From the NCBI GenBank assembly GCA_963764345.1, contig CAVXSF010000013.1, positions 1 through 64,000 on the forward strand: 64,000 nucleotides of DNA, written 5' to 3'. A program made the position numbers and the translations under genes. This document shows positions 8,486-17,623 of the stretch, one piece after another; the stretch's first letter is position 1, and each line of letters starts with the position of its first letter. The notes beneath the pieces are model-generated. The model ran no database searches. It worked only from the letters and a program-made list of their open reading frames with translations, and was not told the origin of the DNA. This DNA comes from DASQZK01 sp963764345. GTDB lineage: Bacteria; Bacteroidota; Bacteroidia; Bacteroidales; GCA-2748055.

Positions 8486-8754
8486 AATTATTAAAGTATT
8501 TGTCTGATTTTGTCAATCCCGTTTTCAATCTTGATTACCATAATTGATTCAAATTCATTTGCCAGCTTCAACTACCAAATGCCTTATAAAACAAAGGTAG
8601 ATACTACAATCCGATCAAGTTTTACACAACTATGGGAAAAATTTATATCATTCTCACATTTTTAAGTGTATTGAGTTTTTTAAAATGAGGTGCTACAAAT
8701 ATTGAGCAAAGTGTTGAAACGGCTAAATGTGTGAATGGAAACTATGATGATAAT
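8486..8754. other. Intergenic region upstream of the M48 gene
   Basis: AT-rich DNA between the M48 gene start and repeat copy 5. Nothing recognisable is encoded. It should contain the promoter of the protease gene. Confidence 0.45.
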
Positions 8755-8764
8755 GCAAGATAAT

Positions 8765-9112
8765 GGATAACTTCCTTCAAATCCTTTACCAAATCGAAGT
8801 TAGATATTTCAATACTCCCCGCTACCATCAAACTCTTCTGTAATTTCATGCAAAAGGTTTTTTTTATTTGTATACCAGCCTCAGTAATAATCCTGATTTT
8901 ACAGTGCTCTTACCTGCATTTAGCCGGATGCAGATTCATACCGATATGCTCAACCCGGATATTCAATCACTCTGAATGCCTTCCCCAGATCCGCAACTGA
9001 TAAAAAACGTAAAATGTTAAATTGGGAACCATGAAAAGATCAAGTTCCAGGTGAAATATAAGGCACAAAAAAGCCCCAACCGGAGGGCTGAGGCCTAATA
9101 TTGCAATCTTTA
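8765..9112. repeat. Cassette-zone repeat copy 5 joined to the right copy of the long direct repeat
   Basis: The core at 8778-8811 (AAATCGAAGTTAGATATTTCA followed by CCCCGCTACCAT) runs directly into the right copy of the about 300 bp repeat (8812-9112), which is largely identical to 7370-7675. In the left copy the core and the long repeat are separated by about 130 bp, so the two parts are distinct modules. It ends with the same minus-strand terminator (9067-9090), placed behind the DUF2934 gene. Confidence 0.75.
9067..9090 (-). terminator. Rho-independent terminator of the DUF2934 gene
   Basis: Minus-strand AGCCCTCCGGTTGGGGCTTTTTT, a duplicate of the hairpin at 7629-7652, lies about 30 bp beyond the DUF2934 stop codon. 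Confidence 0.7.
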
Positions 9113-9118
9113 TAGTAT

Positions 9119-9316
9119 CTATTTGATATTCCCCTTCAATTCTTTTTCAGCATTTAACCAATTATCCATTTCATTGGATGTTGAATTCGTATTCGAATGA
9201 TAGATTTCAAATGCTCTCGTGCGAATATCCTGTTCAGAAATTTTCCTTTTAGCTGCCTTAGGTTTTGATGTAGCGCCGACTCTCGTTGATGTTGCTTTTT
9301 TTACTGTGTTTTCCAT
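9119..9316 (-). CDS. Small DUF2934-type protein
   Basis: The 65-residue protein has a basic N-terminus rich in Lys, Ala and Thr (VKKATSTRVGATSKPKAAKR). It is followed by SEQDIRTRAFEIYHSNTNS and NEMDNWLNAEKEL. The I(R)xRAxEIY...DWLxAExEL pattern is that of DUF2934, a short helical domain of unknown function seen in many bacteria. The N-terminal basic tail resembles DNA-binding extensions, but this is only suggestive. It is transcribed alone towards the long direct repeat, which supplies its terminator. Confidence 0.7.
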   Translation of the reverse strand: MENTVKKATSTRVGATSKPKAAKRKISEQDIRTRAFEIYHSNTNSTSNEMDNWLNAEKELKGNIK

Positions 9317-9399
9317 GATAAATTTATTAGCTCTTTAAGTACAAAATTTGTATTTCACTTTTCACAAGATACGGAATAATAAGTTGGTAATAGGTGCTT

Positions 9400-9586
9400 A
9401 ATTTATTTATTTTCAAATAATTAGATATATCAATGACAGGAACAGCCTGATCATCTTAGACAGCGGGATTCTAATTGTAAGGGGAGATCTTTACCTCAGA
9501 AAGCATGGTAGTATAGAAGCAAACGGTTATTGGATCATTACCGGAAATTTCAAAAAGTCTGAACAAGATTATCATCGGCCGGAATA
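9400..9586 (+). pseudogene. Possible remnant of a secreted repeat-rich surface protein
   Basis: An open stretch without a start codon ends at TAA 9584-9586. It reads NSLIILDSGILIVRGDLYL followed by HGSIEANGYWIITGNFKKSEQ. Alternating hydrophobic strands with G-N/D turns (LIVRGDLYL, WIITGNF) resemble the beta-helix repeats of Bacteroidota adhesin-like secreted proteins. No signal peptide or sorting domain is left. This may be chance; it is listed because the region otherwise holds nothing. Confidence 0.3.
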
Positions 9587-9680
9587 ATCCAAGGTTTTAT
9601 TCCTTTATTTTAATAAATTTGCAATCTTTAACCATCAAAAGCGTTCTGAAGGTTAACGAAAAACCAAAAGCTTACACCCC

Positions 9681-10064
9681 ATGCCAAGAGTATTCAAACC
9701 GGTTGATATCAGTAAGGAAGAGAAGGAGGTGAAGAAAGATTACTTCGACCGCCATACACCCCATGTTTTCTGTGAAGAGGTGGCTAAACGGGGTGAGAAA
9801 TTCCGTGTGAAGGTGAAAATGGGCGATGAATACAATCACCCGGACGACCCGGATCATTATATCAGCTACATTCAGCTGTGGAACAGGGAAACTTTCATTG
9901 CCGAAGCACATTTCAGTCCGGGCGTGCTGGGCAACCAACCGAACCATGTAGAAGTTGACTTTTACATTGTCCCTTTGATCAGTATGAATCTGTCGGCTAT
10001 GGCTGTCTGTACCAAACACGGCCTGTGGCAAAGTGATTCAAGGGAAGTAAAGGTGATTGATTAA
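9681..10064 (+). CDS. Superoxide reductase (neelaredoxin/desulfoferrodoxin-type)
   Basis: The 127-residue protein is a class II superoxide reductase, which reduces superoxide to hydrogen peroxide without making oxygen and is typical of anaerobes. The iron-site ligands can be placed: His in RHTPHVFCEE (near 27), two His in EYNHPDDPDHYISYIQLW (near 51-58), and Cys plus His in CTKHGLWQS (near 109-112). The N-terminal rubredoxin-like desulforedoxin domain is absent, so it must be reduced by an external donor. The start ATG at 9681 is preceded by an A-rich leader. The M23 peptidase gene follows after 11 bp. Confidence 0.9.
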   Translation: MPRVFKPVDISKEEKEVKKDYFDRHTPHVFCEEVAKRGEKFRVKVKMGDEYNHPDDPDHYISYIQLWNRETFIAEAHFSPGVLGNQPNHVEVDFYIVPLISMNLSAMAVCTKHGLWQSDSREVKVID

Positions 10065-10075
10065 CTGAACAGATC

Positions 10076-10942
10076 ATGCCGGAAGAAAACAAAGAGAAAA
10101 AAAAATTACTCCACAGACTGCGGCATAAATACCGTGTAGTGCTTCTCAACGACAGCACTTTCCAGGAAGCCGGATATATCAGGCTGAACAGGCTGAATGT
10201 CATTGCGCTGGTTGGTGGAGCAATGATCCTCCTGATTGCCATTTTCTGGACCCTCACGGCGTATACACCGGTACGGGAAATGATCCCCGGCTATCCTGAT
10301 GCAAGGATGCGGGCCAAAATCATCCAGAACAAAATACGGCTCGATTCGCTCGAACAGGAACTGATATACCGCGACCAGTACTTTACTAACCTGAACAGTA
10401 TCATCTCCGGTAAACGACCGCGTGATTTTCTCAATTCCATCGACTCCGGGGCACAGGCCAGCAATATCGAATTCAAACGTTCTGCCTCCGATTCCCTGCT
10501 CAGGCGCGATATTGACCTCAATGAACAACTCTCGCTTCCGGTCACTTCAGGTTCCGCTTCTGTGCAATTGGACAAACTCCACTTTTTTACACCCGTGCAG
10601 GGAATGGTCACGAATTCCTTCAATCCGTCCAATAACCACTTCGGCACTGATATCGTTGCCGGTCCGAACGAAGTGGTCAAAGCCACCCTCGACGGTACTG
10701 TCATCATGGCAACATGGACACTCGAAACAGGTTATGTTATCGAAATCCAGCATAACAATAACCTGATCTCCGTATATAAGCATAATGCAGAACTCCTCCA
10801 GAAAGTGGGAACGCATGTCAAAGCCGGTGATGCCATCGCCATCATTGGCAACTCAGGCGAACTGACCACCGGACCTCACCTTCATTTCGAACTTTGGCAG
10901 AACGGCGTCCCCCTGAATCCGGAAAATTTCATTGTGTTCTGA
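10076..10942 (+). CDS. M23-family (LytM) membrane-anchored cell-wall endopeptidase
   Basis: The 288-residue protein has a basic N-terminus, one membrane segment (VIALVGGAMILLIAIFW, about 42-60), a short coiled stretch (KIIQNKIRLDSLEQELIYRD), and a C-terminal LytM domain. Zinc ligands are seen as HFGTD (near 188) and HLHFELWQNG (near 267), the HxxxD and HxH motifs of active M23 peptidases; YKHNAELL lies between them. It would cleave peptidoglycan cross-bridges, or regulate amidases. It begins 11 bp after the superoxide reductase gene and ends 7 bp before dxr, consistent with one transcript. Confidence 0.9.
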   Translation: MPEENKEKKKLLHRLRHKYRVVLLNDSTFQEAGYIRLNRLNVIALVGGAMILLIAIFWTLTAYTPVREMIPGYPDARMRAKIIQNKIRLDSLEQELIYRDQYFTNLNSIISGKRPRDFLNSIDSGAQASNIEFKRSASDSLLRRDIDLNEQLSLPVTSGSASVQLDKLHFFTPVQGMVTNSFNPSNNHFGTDIVAGPNEVVKATLDGTVIMATWTLETGYVIEIQHNNNLISVYKHNAELLQKVGTHVKAGDAIAIIGNSGELTTGPHLHFELWQNGVPLNPENFIVF

Positions 10943-10949
10943 AACAACT

Positions 10950-12104
10950 ATGAAAAGAAGAATTGCCATATTGGGATCAACCGGGTCTATCGGAACACAG
11001 GCTATTGACGTGATCGAAAATAACCCCGACCATTTCAGTGTGGAGGTTCTTACAGCCTACAACAATGCTGAATTACTGGTCAGACAGGCGGTCACTCTTG
11101 TGCCAAATTTCGTGGTCATCGGTAATGAGGAGAAATACGATTTCGTAAAAGAACAGTTGCAGAATTTTCCCATCAAAGTATTTGCCGGTCTGAAGTCTGT
11201 TGCAGATGTGGTGGAGATGGACAGCGTCGATATGGTTCTGACCGCCATGGTGGGATATGTCGGACTTCTTCCTACCCTTAATGCCATTAAAGCAGGAAAG
11301 GCTATAGCCCTCGCCAACAAGGAAACCATGGTGGTAGCCGGCGAATTGGTGAATAAGCTGGCCCGGGAGAAAAATGTACCGGTCATTCCAGTAGACTCGG
11401 AACATTCGGCCATTTTCCAGTGTCTCAGAGGCGAAGCTCCGGAAAGCGTTCAGAAGATTATATTGACGGCTTCGGGCGGACCTTTTCGCGGAAAATCTCA
11501 GGAAGAATTATCCAGGGTGACCCGGAAAGAGGCCCTGAATCATCCTAACTGGTGCATGGGCGATAAGATCACCATCGATTCGGCCAGCTTGATGAACAAA
11601 GGACTGGAGGCTATCGAAGCCCGGTGGCTTTTCAACCTCCGCCCTGAACAAATCGACGTCGTGATTCATCCACAGTCGGTGATCCACTCGATGGTTGAAT
11701 TCGTGGATGGCTCCGTTAAAGCCCAGATGGGAGTACCCGATATGAGAATACCCATTCAGTACGCTATGTCCTATCCCCACAGACTTAAATCCGATTTTCC
11801 GCGTTTGGAATTCAGCAGATTGTCAAATCTGACATTTGAATCACCCGATCTGAAAAAATTTCGTAACCTTGCAATTTCCCTGGAAGTCATGAAAAGAGGG
11901 GGTAACCAGCCTTGTGTTATGAACGCCGCCAATGAAGTGGTGGTGGATGCCTTCCTGAAAGAACGCATAGGCTTTCTGGAAATGCCTGAAATTATCGAAC
12001 AGGTTCTTGACAAAACGGTTTTTATTAAAGATCCTTCATATGAGGATTATTGTTCCTCGGACAGTGCAGCCCGGGAAATCGCGAAACAGTTAATAATGGT
12101 ATAA
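10950..12104 (+). CDS. dxr: 1-deoxy-D-xylulose 5-phosphate reductoisomerase
   Basis: The 384-residue protein is the MEP-pathway enzyme converting DXP to 2-C-methylerythritol 4-phosphate with NADPH. The N-terminal GSTGSIGTQAIDVI is the NADPH-binding loop. ALANKETMVVAGELV and PVDSEHSAIFQCL carry the metal and substrate contacts, TASGGPF the flexible loop, and HPNWCMGDKITIDSASLMNK the catalytic-site segment. The frame is open from 10932, but the start at 10950 (MKRRIAILGS) is preferred because it puts the glycine loop at the usual distance. It abuts rseP with no gap (TAA followed by ATG). Confidence 0.96.
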   Translation: MKRRIAILGSTGSIGTQAIDVIENNPDHFSVEVLTAYNNAELLVRQAVTLVPNFVVIGNEEKYDFVKEQLQNFPIKVFAGLKSVADVVEMDSVDMVLTAMVGYVGLLPTLNAIKAGKAIALANKETMVVAGELVNKLAREKNVPVIPVDSEHSAIFQCLRGEAPESVQKIILTASGGPFRGKSQEELSRVTRKEALNHPNWCMGDKITIDSASLMNKGLEAIEARWLFNLRPEQIDVVIHPQSVIHSMVEFVDGSVKAQMGVPDMRIPIQYAMSYPHRLKSDFPRLEFSRLSNLTFESPDLKKFRNLAISLEVMKRGGNQPCVMNAANEVVVDAFLKERIGFLEMPEIIEQVLDKTVFIKDPSYEDYCSSDSAAREIAKQLIMV

Positions 12105-13427
12105 ATGGAAATACTTGTAAAGGCAGGACAATTTTTACTTAGCTTATCACTCCTTATTATTTTACATGAGTGCGGCCACTTCGTACTGGCTAAAATCTTC
12201 AAAACCCGCGTTGAAAAATTTTACCTTTTCTTCGACCCCTGGTTTTCCCTTTTTAAAAAGAAGATAGGCGAAACGGAATATGGCATCGGCTGGCTTCCCC
12301 TGGGCGGTTATGTTAAAATTTCCGGGATGATCGATGAATCGATGGACCGGGAACAGATGAAACAACCACCGCAGCCTTATGAATTCAGATCCAAACCCAG
12401 CTGGCAGAGACTCCTGATCATGCTGGGGGGCGTGCTGGTGAATTTTCTCTTCGCCATCGCCATATACGTGATGATGCTGCACATCTGGGGTGAAACCTTC
12501 CTCCCCGTAAACAATATGACCTATGGCATCATGGTCGATTCCACCGGCGCAAACCTCGGACTCAAAAACGGTGATAAAATTCTATCGGTAGCCGGCCAGC
12601 CTGTGGTGAACTACCGTTCCATCGTTCACGATATCGTGATCAACGATGCGAAAACAATCCAGGTGGACCGGAATGGACGGAAAATGGAAATCGAACTTCC
12701 CAAAAACGCCATCGCCACCCTGATCAAATCCGAATTGCCGATTTTGCCGCGCATGCCTTTTTATATCAGTGGTTTCAGCCCCGATTCCTCAGCTTATCAC
12801 GCCGGCCTAAGAACTAATGACAGAATTATTGCACTGAACAATTCACCAACGAAATTCTTCGACCAGTTTAAGTCCGACATAAAAAACTACAAGGACCAGA
12901 AAATTCCCATCACGGTAGTCAGAGACAGTACCGATACACTGAATTTTACCGTCCCCGTCTCCGCCAAAGCAACTATCGGCGTGATGGCCGACCTGGATAT
13001 GAGCAAGTTTTTTAACCTGGAAGAAAAACATTATACGCTGGCGCAATCGGTTCCTGCAGGCATCAAGAAAGGCTACGACATGGCCTCCAGCTACCTGAAA
13101 CAGTTAAAACTGCTTTTTAAACCTGAAACAAAAGCCTACGAGGAAATCGGCGGATTTATCAAAATCGGCAGCATCTTTCCTGGGGTATGGAACTGGCAGG
13201 CTTTCTGGAATATGACTGCCTTTCTCTCGCTTATCCTGGCTATCATGAACATCCTGCCCATACCTGCCCTCGACGGAGGCCATGTGGCCTTCCTGCTGTA
13301 TGAGATCGTCACAGGCCGGAAACCCGGGGAAAAATTCCTGGAATATGCACAGATCGTGGGAATGATTATTATCTTTTCCCTCCTGATCTATGCCAATGGA
13401 AATGATATTATCGGACTTTTTAAATAA
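12105..13427 (+). CDS. rseP: RseP-type site-2 zinc metalloprotease (M50)
   Basis: The 440-residue inner-membrane protease cuts within the membrane, as E. coli RseP does for anti-sigma factors and signal peptides. The first membrane segment carries HECGHF (near residue 21), the HExxH zinc site. A GYVKISGMIDE loop and further membrane segments follow, then two PDZ-like regions (NLGLKNGDKILSVAGQPV near 150; SAYHAGLRTNDRIIALN near 225), and the C-terminal NILPIPALDGGH (near 389) with the third zinc ligand Asp. It is directly downstream of dxr, an order conserved in many bacteria. Confidence 0.95.
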   Translation: MEILVKAGQFLLSLSLLIILHECGHFVLAKIFKTRVEKFYLFFDPWFSLFKKKIGETEYGIGWLPLGGYVKISGMIDESMDREQMKQPPQPYEFRSKPSWQRLLIMLGGVLVNFLFAIAIYVMMLHIWGETFLPVNNMTYGIMVDSTGANLGLKNGDKILSVAGQPVVNYRSIVHDIVINDAKTIQVDRNGRKMEIELPKNAIATLIKSELPILPRMPFYISGFSPDSSAYHAGLRTNDRIIALNNSPTKFFDQFKSDIKNYKDQKIPITVVRDSTDTLNFTVPVSAKATIGVMADLDMSKFFNLEEKHYTLAQSVPAGIKKGYDMASSYLKQLKLLFKPETKAYEEIGGFIKIGSIFPGVWNWQAFWNMTAFLSLILAIMNILPIPALDGGHVAFLLYEIVTGRKPGEKFLEYAQIVGMIIIFSLLIYANGNDIIGLFK

Positions 13428-13462
13428 AATTTACAGAAATCATTTGCTTTTGGTTTTTTTTC

Positions 13463-13470
13463 TAACTTTG
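13463..13470 (+). promoter_or_regulatory. Likely -7 promoter box for tatA
   Basis: TAACTTTG fits the Bacteroidota -7 consensus TAnnTTTG and lies 28 bp before the tatA ATG. A TTTG is present upstream (13443-13446), but the spacing of 16 bp is shorter than the usual 19-21, so this is a partial match. Confidence 0.5.
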
Positions 13471-13498
13471 TACGCATCAATTACCTAAAAAACAGAAT

Positions 13499-13705
13499 AT
13501 GGAATCTCTCGTAATACTTGGAATGTTCGGGCCTACTGAAATTATTATCATTGTCCTTATCGTGGTTCTCCTGTTTGGCGGACGTAAAATTCCCGAGCTC
13601 ATGAGAGGAATTGGACAGGGAATGAAGGAATTCAAGAATGCCACAAAAGACGAACCCAAAAAAGAAGACAAGAAACCTGACTCATCTGAAATCGATAAAG
13701 AATAA
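13499..13705 (+). CDS. tatA: Twin-arginine translocase subunit TatA/TatE
   Basis: The 68-residue protein has the TatA form: one membrane helix (PTEIIIIVLIVVLLFGGRKIP, residues 12-32) with the conserved FG hinge. An amphipathic helix (LMRGIGQGMKEFKNA) follows, then a highly charged tail of Lys, Asp and Glu. TatA multimers form the pore for folded Tat substrates in the inner membrane. Its own likely promoter upstream and a strong terminator downstream make it a separate unit from rseP. Confidence 0.92.
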   Translation: MESLVILGMFGPTEIIIIVLIVVLLFGGRKIPELMRGIGQGMKEFKNATKDEPKKEDKKPDSSEIDKE

Positions 13706-13730
13706 ATCGCTTTGTGAAAAAATTTCAGTA

Positions 13731-13760
13731 ATGCCGCCTCCCCAGGCGGCATTTTTTTTA
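13731..13760 (+). terminator. Rho-independent terminator after tatA
   Basis: ATGCCGCCT-CCCC-AGGCGGCAT is a perfect 9 bp stem with a 4-base loop, followed by eight T. It lies 26 bp past the tatA stop codon. Confidence 0.92.
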
Positions 13761-13804
13761 TTCCCCCCGCTCACCCCTTAATACCTCATTTTTCGCCACA
13801 GATC

Positions 13805-14485
13805 CCAATAACTATACGGGACAGATTAACACAGATTGCCGATTGTTATGGGTAAAGATTGGGTATTTGGTTTTTTCATAGACGTGAAGCATCATGTCTC
13901 AACGATTGGTTTTTCATTTCAGATCATCGTATGCACGCGAAGGCGTGCGTCTACGATTTCGTATACCTGGTTTTGTCTGTTTTCACCCGGCTTCAAATTC
14001 ATCATTCGATATTCAATATTCATTATTCATTATTCTTCTCCTCCCTTTTACCTTTCGCCTTTCGCCTTTCGCCTTTCAAATGAAACCGGCGTTTATCGCA
14101 TGCACGCCGAGGCGTGCGTCTACGATTTCGTATACCTGGTTTTTTCTGTTTTCACCCGGTCTCAAATTCATCATTCGATATTCAATATTCATTATTCATT
14201 ATTCTTCTCCTCCCTTTTACCTTTCGCCTTTCGCCTTTCAAATGAAACCGGCGTTTATCGCATGCACGCCGAGGCGTGCGTCTACGATTTCGTATACCTG
14301 GTTTTTTCTGTTTTCACCCGGTCTCAAATTCATCATTCGATATTCAATATTCATTATTCATTATTCTTCTCCTCCCTTTTACCTTTCGCCTTTCTTCCCA
14401 CTCAATCCCTAAATCACTCAATCACTCAATCCCTAAATCCCTAAATCACTCAATCACTCAATCCCTAAATCCCTAACTTTCGCCT
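13805..14485. repeat. Tandem intergenic repeat array with palindromic core, plus short repeats
   Basis: Three units start near 13931, 14100 and 14262 (periods 169 and 162 bp). Each has a palindrome of the type ATGCACGCC-GAG-GCGTGCGT, then CTACGATTTCGTATACCTGG. AT-rich strings follow (CATTCGATATTCAATATTC, ATTATTCATTATTCTTCTCC), and each unit ends in CGCCTTT runs. The array is followed at 14399-14475 by 8-9 bp repeats of the CAATCCCTAAATCACT type. The leader at 13845-13920 occurs in inverted form at 42725-42800. The open frames here are repeat translations, not genes. Confidence 0.9.
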
Positions 14486-14579
14486 TGTTTATTTCTACCC
14501 GAGATTGTTGATTACTTCCGCTATCCACCGTTGAAAGCGATTAAGGAATGCCGTATTTTCGTGAAAAGCTTTGTTTGAT

Positions 14580-15284
14580 ATGACATTCTTGCGACTTATT
14601 CTGATCGTTTTTGTTTCTTTTCATTTTGTTCCGGCAAACCCTTTTACAAGCCGGTTTTTTAAAACCACTGAGAATGCCGGCAGGTCAGGTTTTCCTGACC
14701 TTTACTATGAAATACATATTGCCGAGCTGAACACCCAAACTTCCCTGAACCTTTACTACGATCTGAAAGTCCAGTATTACATCGATCTCTATCTCACCCA
14801 GAGAAAAGATCAGTTAAGGAATGTCATCCGTCTTTCGGATCAATATTTTCCCATTTTTGAACATCAGCTAAAAATCCAGGGTATCCCTGAGGAAATCAAA
14901 TACCTGCCTGTGATTGAATCAGGGCTTTCACCATCGGCATGTTCACCCTCCTCGGCCGTGGGTTTATGGCAGTTCAAAGAGAAGACCGGCCGGTATTATG
15001 GCCTGCACATCGGGGAAGGATATGATGAACGCAAGGATCCTGAATTATCCACGGTCGCTGCATGCCGGTACCTGAAGGACCTGTACAAGGAATTTTTTGA
15101 CTGGAACCTGGCTCTTCTGGCTTACAATGCCGGCCCGGTAGCCGTCAGAAGTGCAGTGAAAATGGCCGGTCCAAATGCATCTCTTCACGATGTCCTTACT
15201 TTTCTTCCCGAGCCGGCACAAAACTACCTGCCGGCACTTTTTGCGGTGATTTACCTCTTTAATGATTACAATAGTCATTTTTAA
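14580..15284 (+). CDS. Lytic transglycosylase (SLT domain, MltD-like)
   Basis: The 234-residue protein has a signal peptide (TFLRLILIVFVSFHFVPANP) followed by an SLT domain that cleaves the MurNAc-GlcNAc bond of peptidoglycan to 1,6-anhydro products. The catalytic glutamate is in YLPVIESGLSPSACSPSSAV (near residue 118), followed by GLWQFKEKTGRYYGL. The C-terminal signature is LALLAYNAGP (near 179) and EPAQNYLPALFAVIYLF. It lacks the LysM repeats of full MltD. An upstream TTG in frame (14571) exists, but ATG 14580 places the signal peptide normally. Confidence 0.88.
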   Translation: MTFLRLILIVFVSFHFVPANPFTSRFFKTTENAGRSGFPDLYYEIHIAELNTQTSLNLYYDLKVQYYIDLYLTQRKDQLRNVIRLSDQYFPIFEHQLKIQGIPEEIKYLPVIESGLSPSACSPSSAVGLWQFKEKTGRYYGLHIGEGYDERKDPELSTVAACRYLKDLYKEFFDWNLALLAYNAGPVAVRSAVKMAGPNASLHDVLTFLPEPAQNYLPALFAVIYLFNDYNSHF

Positions 15285-15432
15285 AGGTCCAATCTCCCGT
15301 TAAGGCATAGATTTTGTTAAAAAATCTGGGATTTATTAAAACCTTCAGACATTAAACGGTCAATATCTGCCTGGGGCGAGGAACTGACGTTATATACATA
15401 ATGTTCGGCCGGCTCTCTTCAGGCTTCAAAAC

Positions 15433-16446
15433 ATGCAAAATATGAAAGCTGTCAAACGAATGCTCCTGCTTTTCCTGGTCCTTGCCGGATTTCAAAGCTG
15501 CCATAACTTAAGTAATCCAAAAGGAGGATCCAACATTCTGCTGCCAAATATTTCCGGACCGGCTGGTGAGGTGCTCGTTGTTATGGATAATACCGACTGG
15601 AAAGGAAGTTCAGGAAATGCCCTGAGGGAAGCTCTTGAACAGGAATACCCGGCATTGAACCAGCCTGAGCCTTTGTTTGATGTGATCCATATTACCCCGG
15701 AAGCTTTCGATAATATCTTTCAAAATCACCGTACGATCATTATCGTTTCGGTCGGAGCAGAATTTAAAAAGGGAGAAATTGGCTATTTCGAGAACAGATG
15801 GGCCAAACCTCAGCTCATCATCCGGATAAACGCACCCGACTCAAAAACCCTTGAAGGCGTTATTAAGGAGGAGAAGAATAGTATTGTCAACAATATTCAG
15901 GCTTACGACCGTAAAAGACTGGCCGAACTATACAGGACCAGCAAGGATCCGCAGATCACCAGCCTGGTTTCCAAATTCAATATTACCCTGGCCATCCCCC
16001 GTGGATTCAATATCGATGTGGATACCAAGGATTTTGTCTCTCTTTCCATTGAGACCCCGAAAACCAGCGAGGTCATTTTCATTTACCAGTATCCTTACAC
16101 CGGTCCCTCCGATCTTACGACTGAAAATCTTATCAATAAACGAAATGAATTCCTCAAGAAATATACACAGGGCAGCCGGCCCGGATCATACATGAGTACA
16201 GAAAAACTCTTTCCTCCTATGGTTTACGATATCACCCAAAATGGTGAAAAAATAGTGGAAATAAGAGGATTATGGGAACTCGAGAACGGATTTATGGGAG
16301 GACCTTTCATGAGCCATACCATCGTGGACAAAAGTAGGAACATGGTCGTCACCGTGGAAGGATATGTTTACAATCCCAACAATAAAAAGAGGAACCTGAT
16401 GCGACATATCGAGGCGATCGTATATTCAATGAAGTTGATAAATTAA
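15433..16446 (+). CDS. DUF4837 family lipoprotein
   Basis: The 337-residue protein has a lipoprotein signal (RMLLLFLVLAGFQSC; lipobox FQSC near residue 24). The DUF4837 layout follows: GPAGEVLVVMDNTDWKG near 45, a middle region with NNIQAYDRKRLAELYR, IPRGFNIDVDTKDFVSL, and the C-terminal block RGLWELENGFMGGPFMSH with DKSRNMVVTVEGYVYNP. The family is confined largely to Bacteroidota and its role is unknown; it is probably periplasm- or outer-membrane-anchored. The next gene starts 3 bp after its stop, so they are cotranscribed. ATG at 15442 is an alternative start. Confidence 0.85.
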   Translation: MQNMKAVKRMLLLFLVLAGFQSCHNLSNPKGGSNILLPNISGPAGEVLVVMDNTDWKGSSGNALREALEQEYPALNQPEPLFDVIHITPEAFDNIFQNHRTIIIVSVGAEFKKGEIGYFENRWAKPQLIIRINAPDSKTLEGVIKEEKNSIVNNIQAYDRKRLAELYRTSKDPQITSLVSKFNITLAIPRGFNIDVDTKDFVSLSIETPKTSEVIFIYQYPYTGPSDLTTENLINKRNEFLKKYTQGSRPGSYMSTEKLFPPMVYDITQNGEKIVEIRGLWELENGFMGGPFMSHTIVDKSRNMVVTVEGYVYNPNNKKRNLMRHIEAIVYSMKLIN

Positions 16447-16448
16447 AT

Positions 16449-16823
16449 ATGAGTTTCAGTTTAATTCCAAAACAGGATATCGAGAAGGCAAAGATCAATG
16501 AAGATATCATCCGTGAAACAGCGGAACAGGTTATCAAGGATTTTGCCGGTTTCGGTATGGATGTGAACTTTCCGCAGAACATCCATTATGCTTACGACGA
16601 ATTATTCAGAGAACTGTCCGTTCACGTTGGTGAACTTCTGCATAATGATGCGGAAAAACTTTCTGGCCTTTTATACCATATCGATCTGGACGAATCCAAA
16701 TTTATTGATGAATCTGTGCATTATACCCACCAGCATGAATGGCTGAGTGATATGATCCTTAACAGGGAATTCCTGAAAGTCCTGACCCGGCATTATTTTA
16801 AGGAACACCCGGAGAAACTCTAA
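16449..16823 (+). CDS. Conserved-looking small protein, function unknown
   Basis: The 124-residue acidic cytoplasmic protein has no signal peptide, membrane segment or cysteine. It looks all-helical, with IPKQDIEKAKINEDIIRETA, QVIKDFAGFGMDV, IHYAYDELFRELSVHVGELL and RHYFKEHPEKL. I do not recognise a domain. Its start lies 3 bp after the DUF4837 stop, so the two are very likely translationally linked and may share a process. Codon use looks like that of the neighbouring core genes. It is followed by a repeat array, which ends the operon. Confidence 0.7.
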   Translation: MSFSLIPKQDIEKAKINEDIIRETAEQVIKDFAGFGMDVNFPQNIHYAYDELFRELSVHVGELLHNDAEKLSGLLYHIDLDESKFIDESVHYTHQHEWLSDMILNREFLKVLTRHYFKEHPEKL

Positions 16824-16849
16824 TGGACGGTTGAATCCGGGGACTGATA

Positions 16850-17622
<773 letters not shown>

Positions 17623-17623
17623 C

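Noticed and set aside
4155..8811. Definite integron attC sites
   Set aside because: GTTAGAT fits one core site, but no matching RYYYAAC partner or integrase was seen; kept only as a hypothesis.
13836..14476. Up to 202-codon frames with repeated peptides
   Set aside because: They are translations of the tandem DNA repeat in several frames at once; no start signal or protein family.
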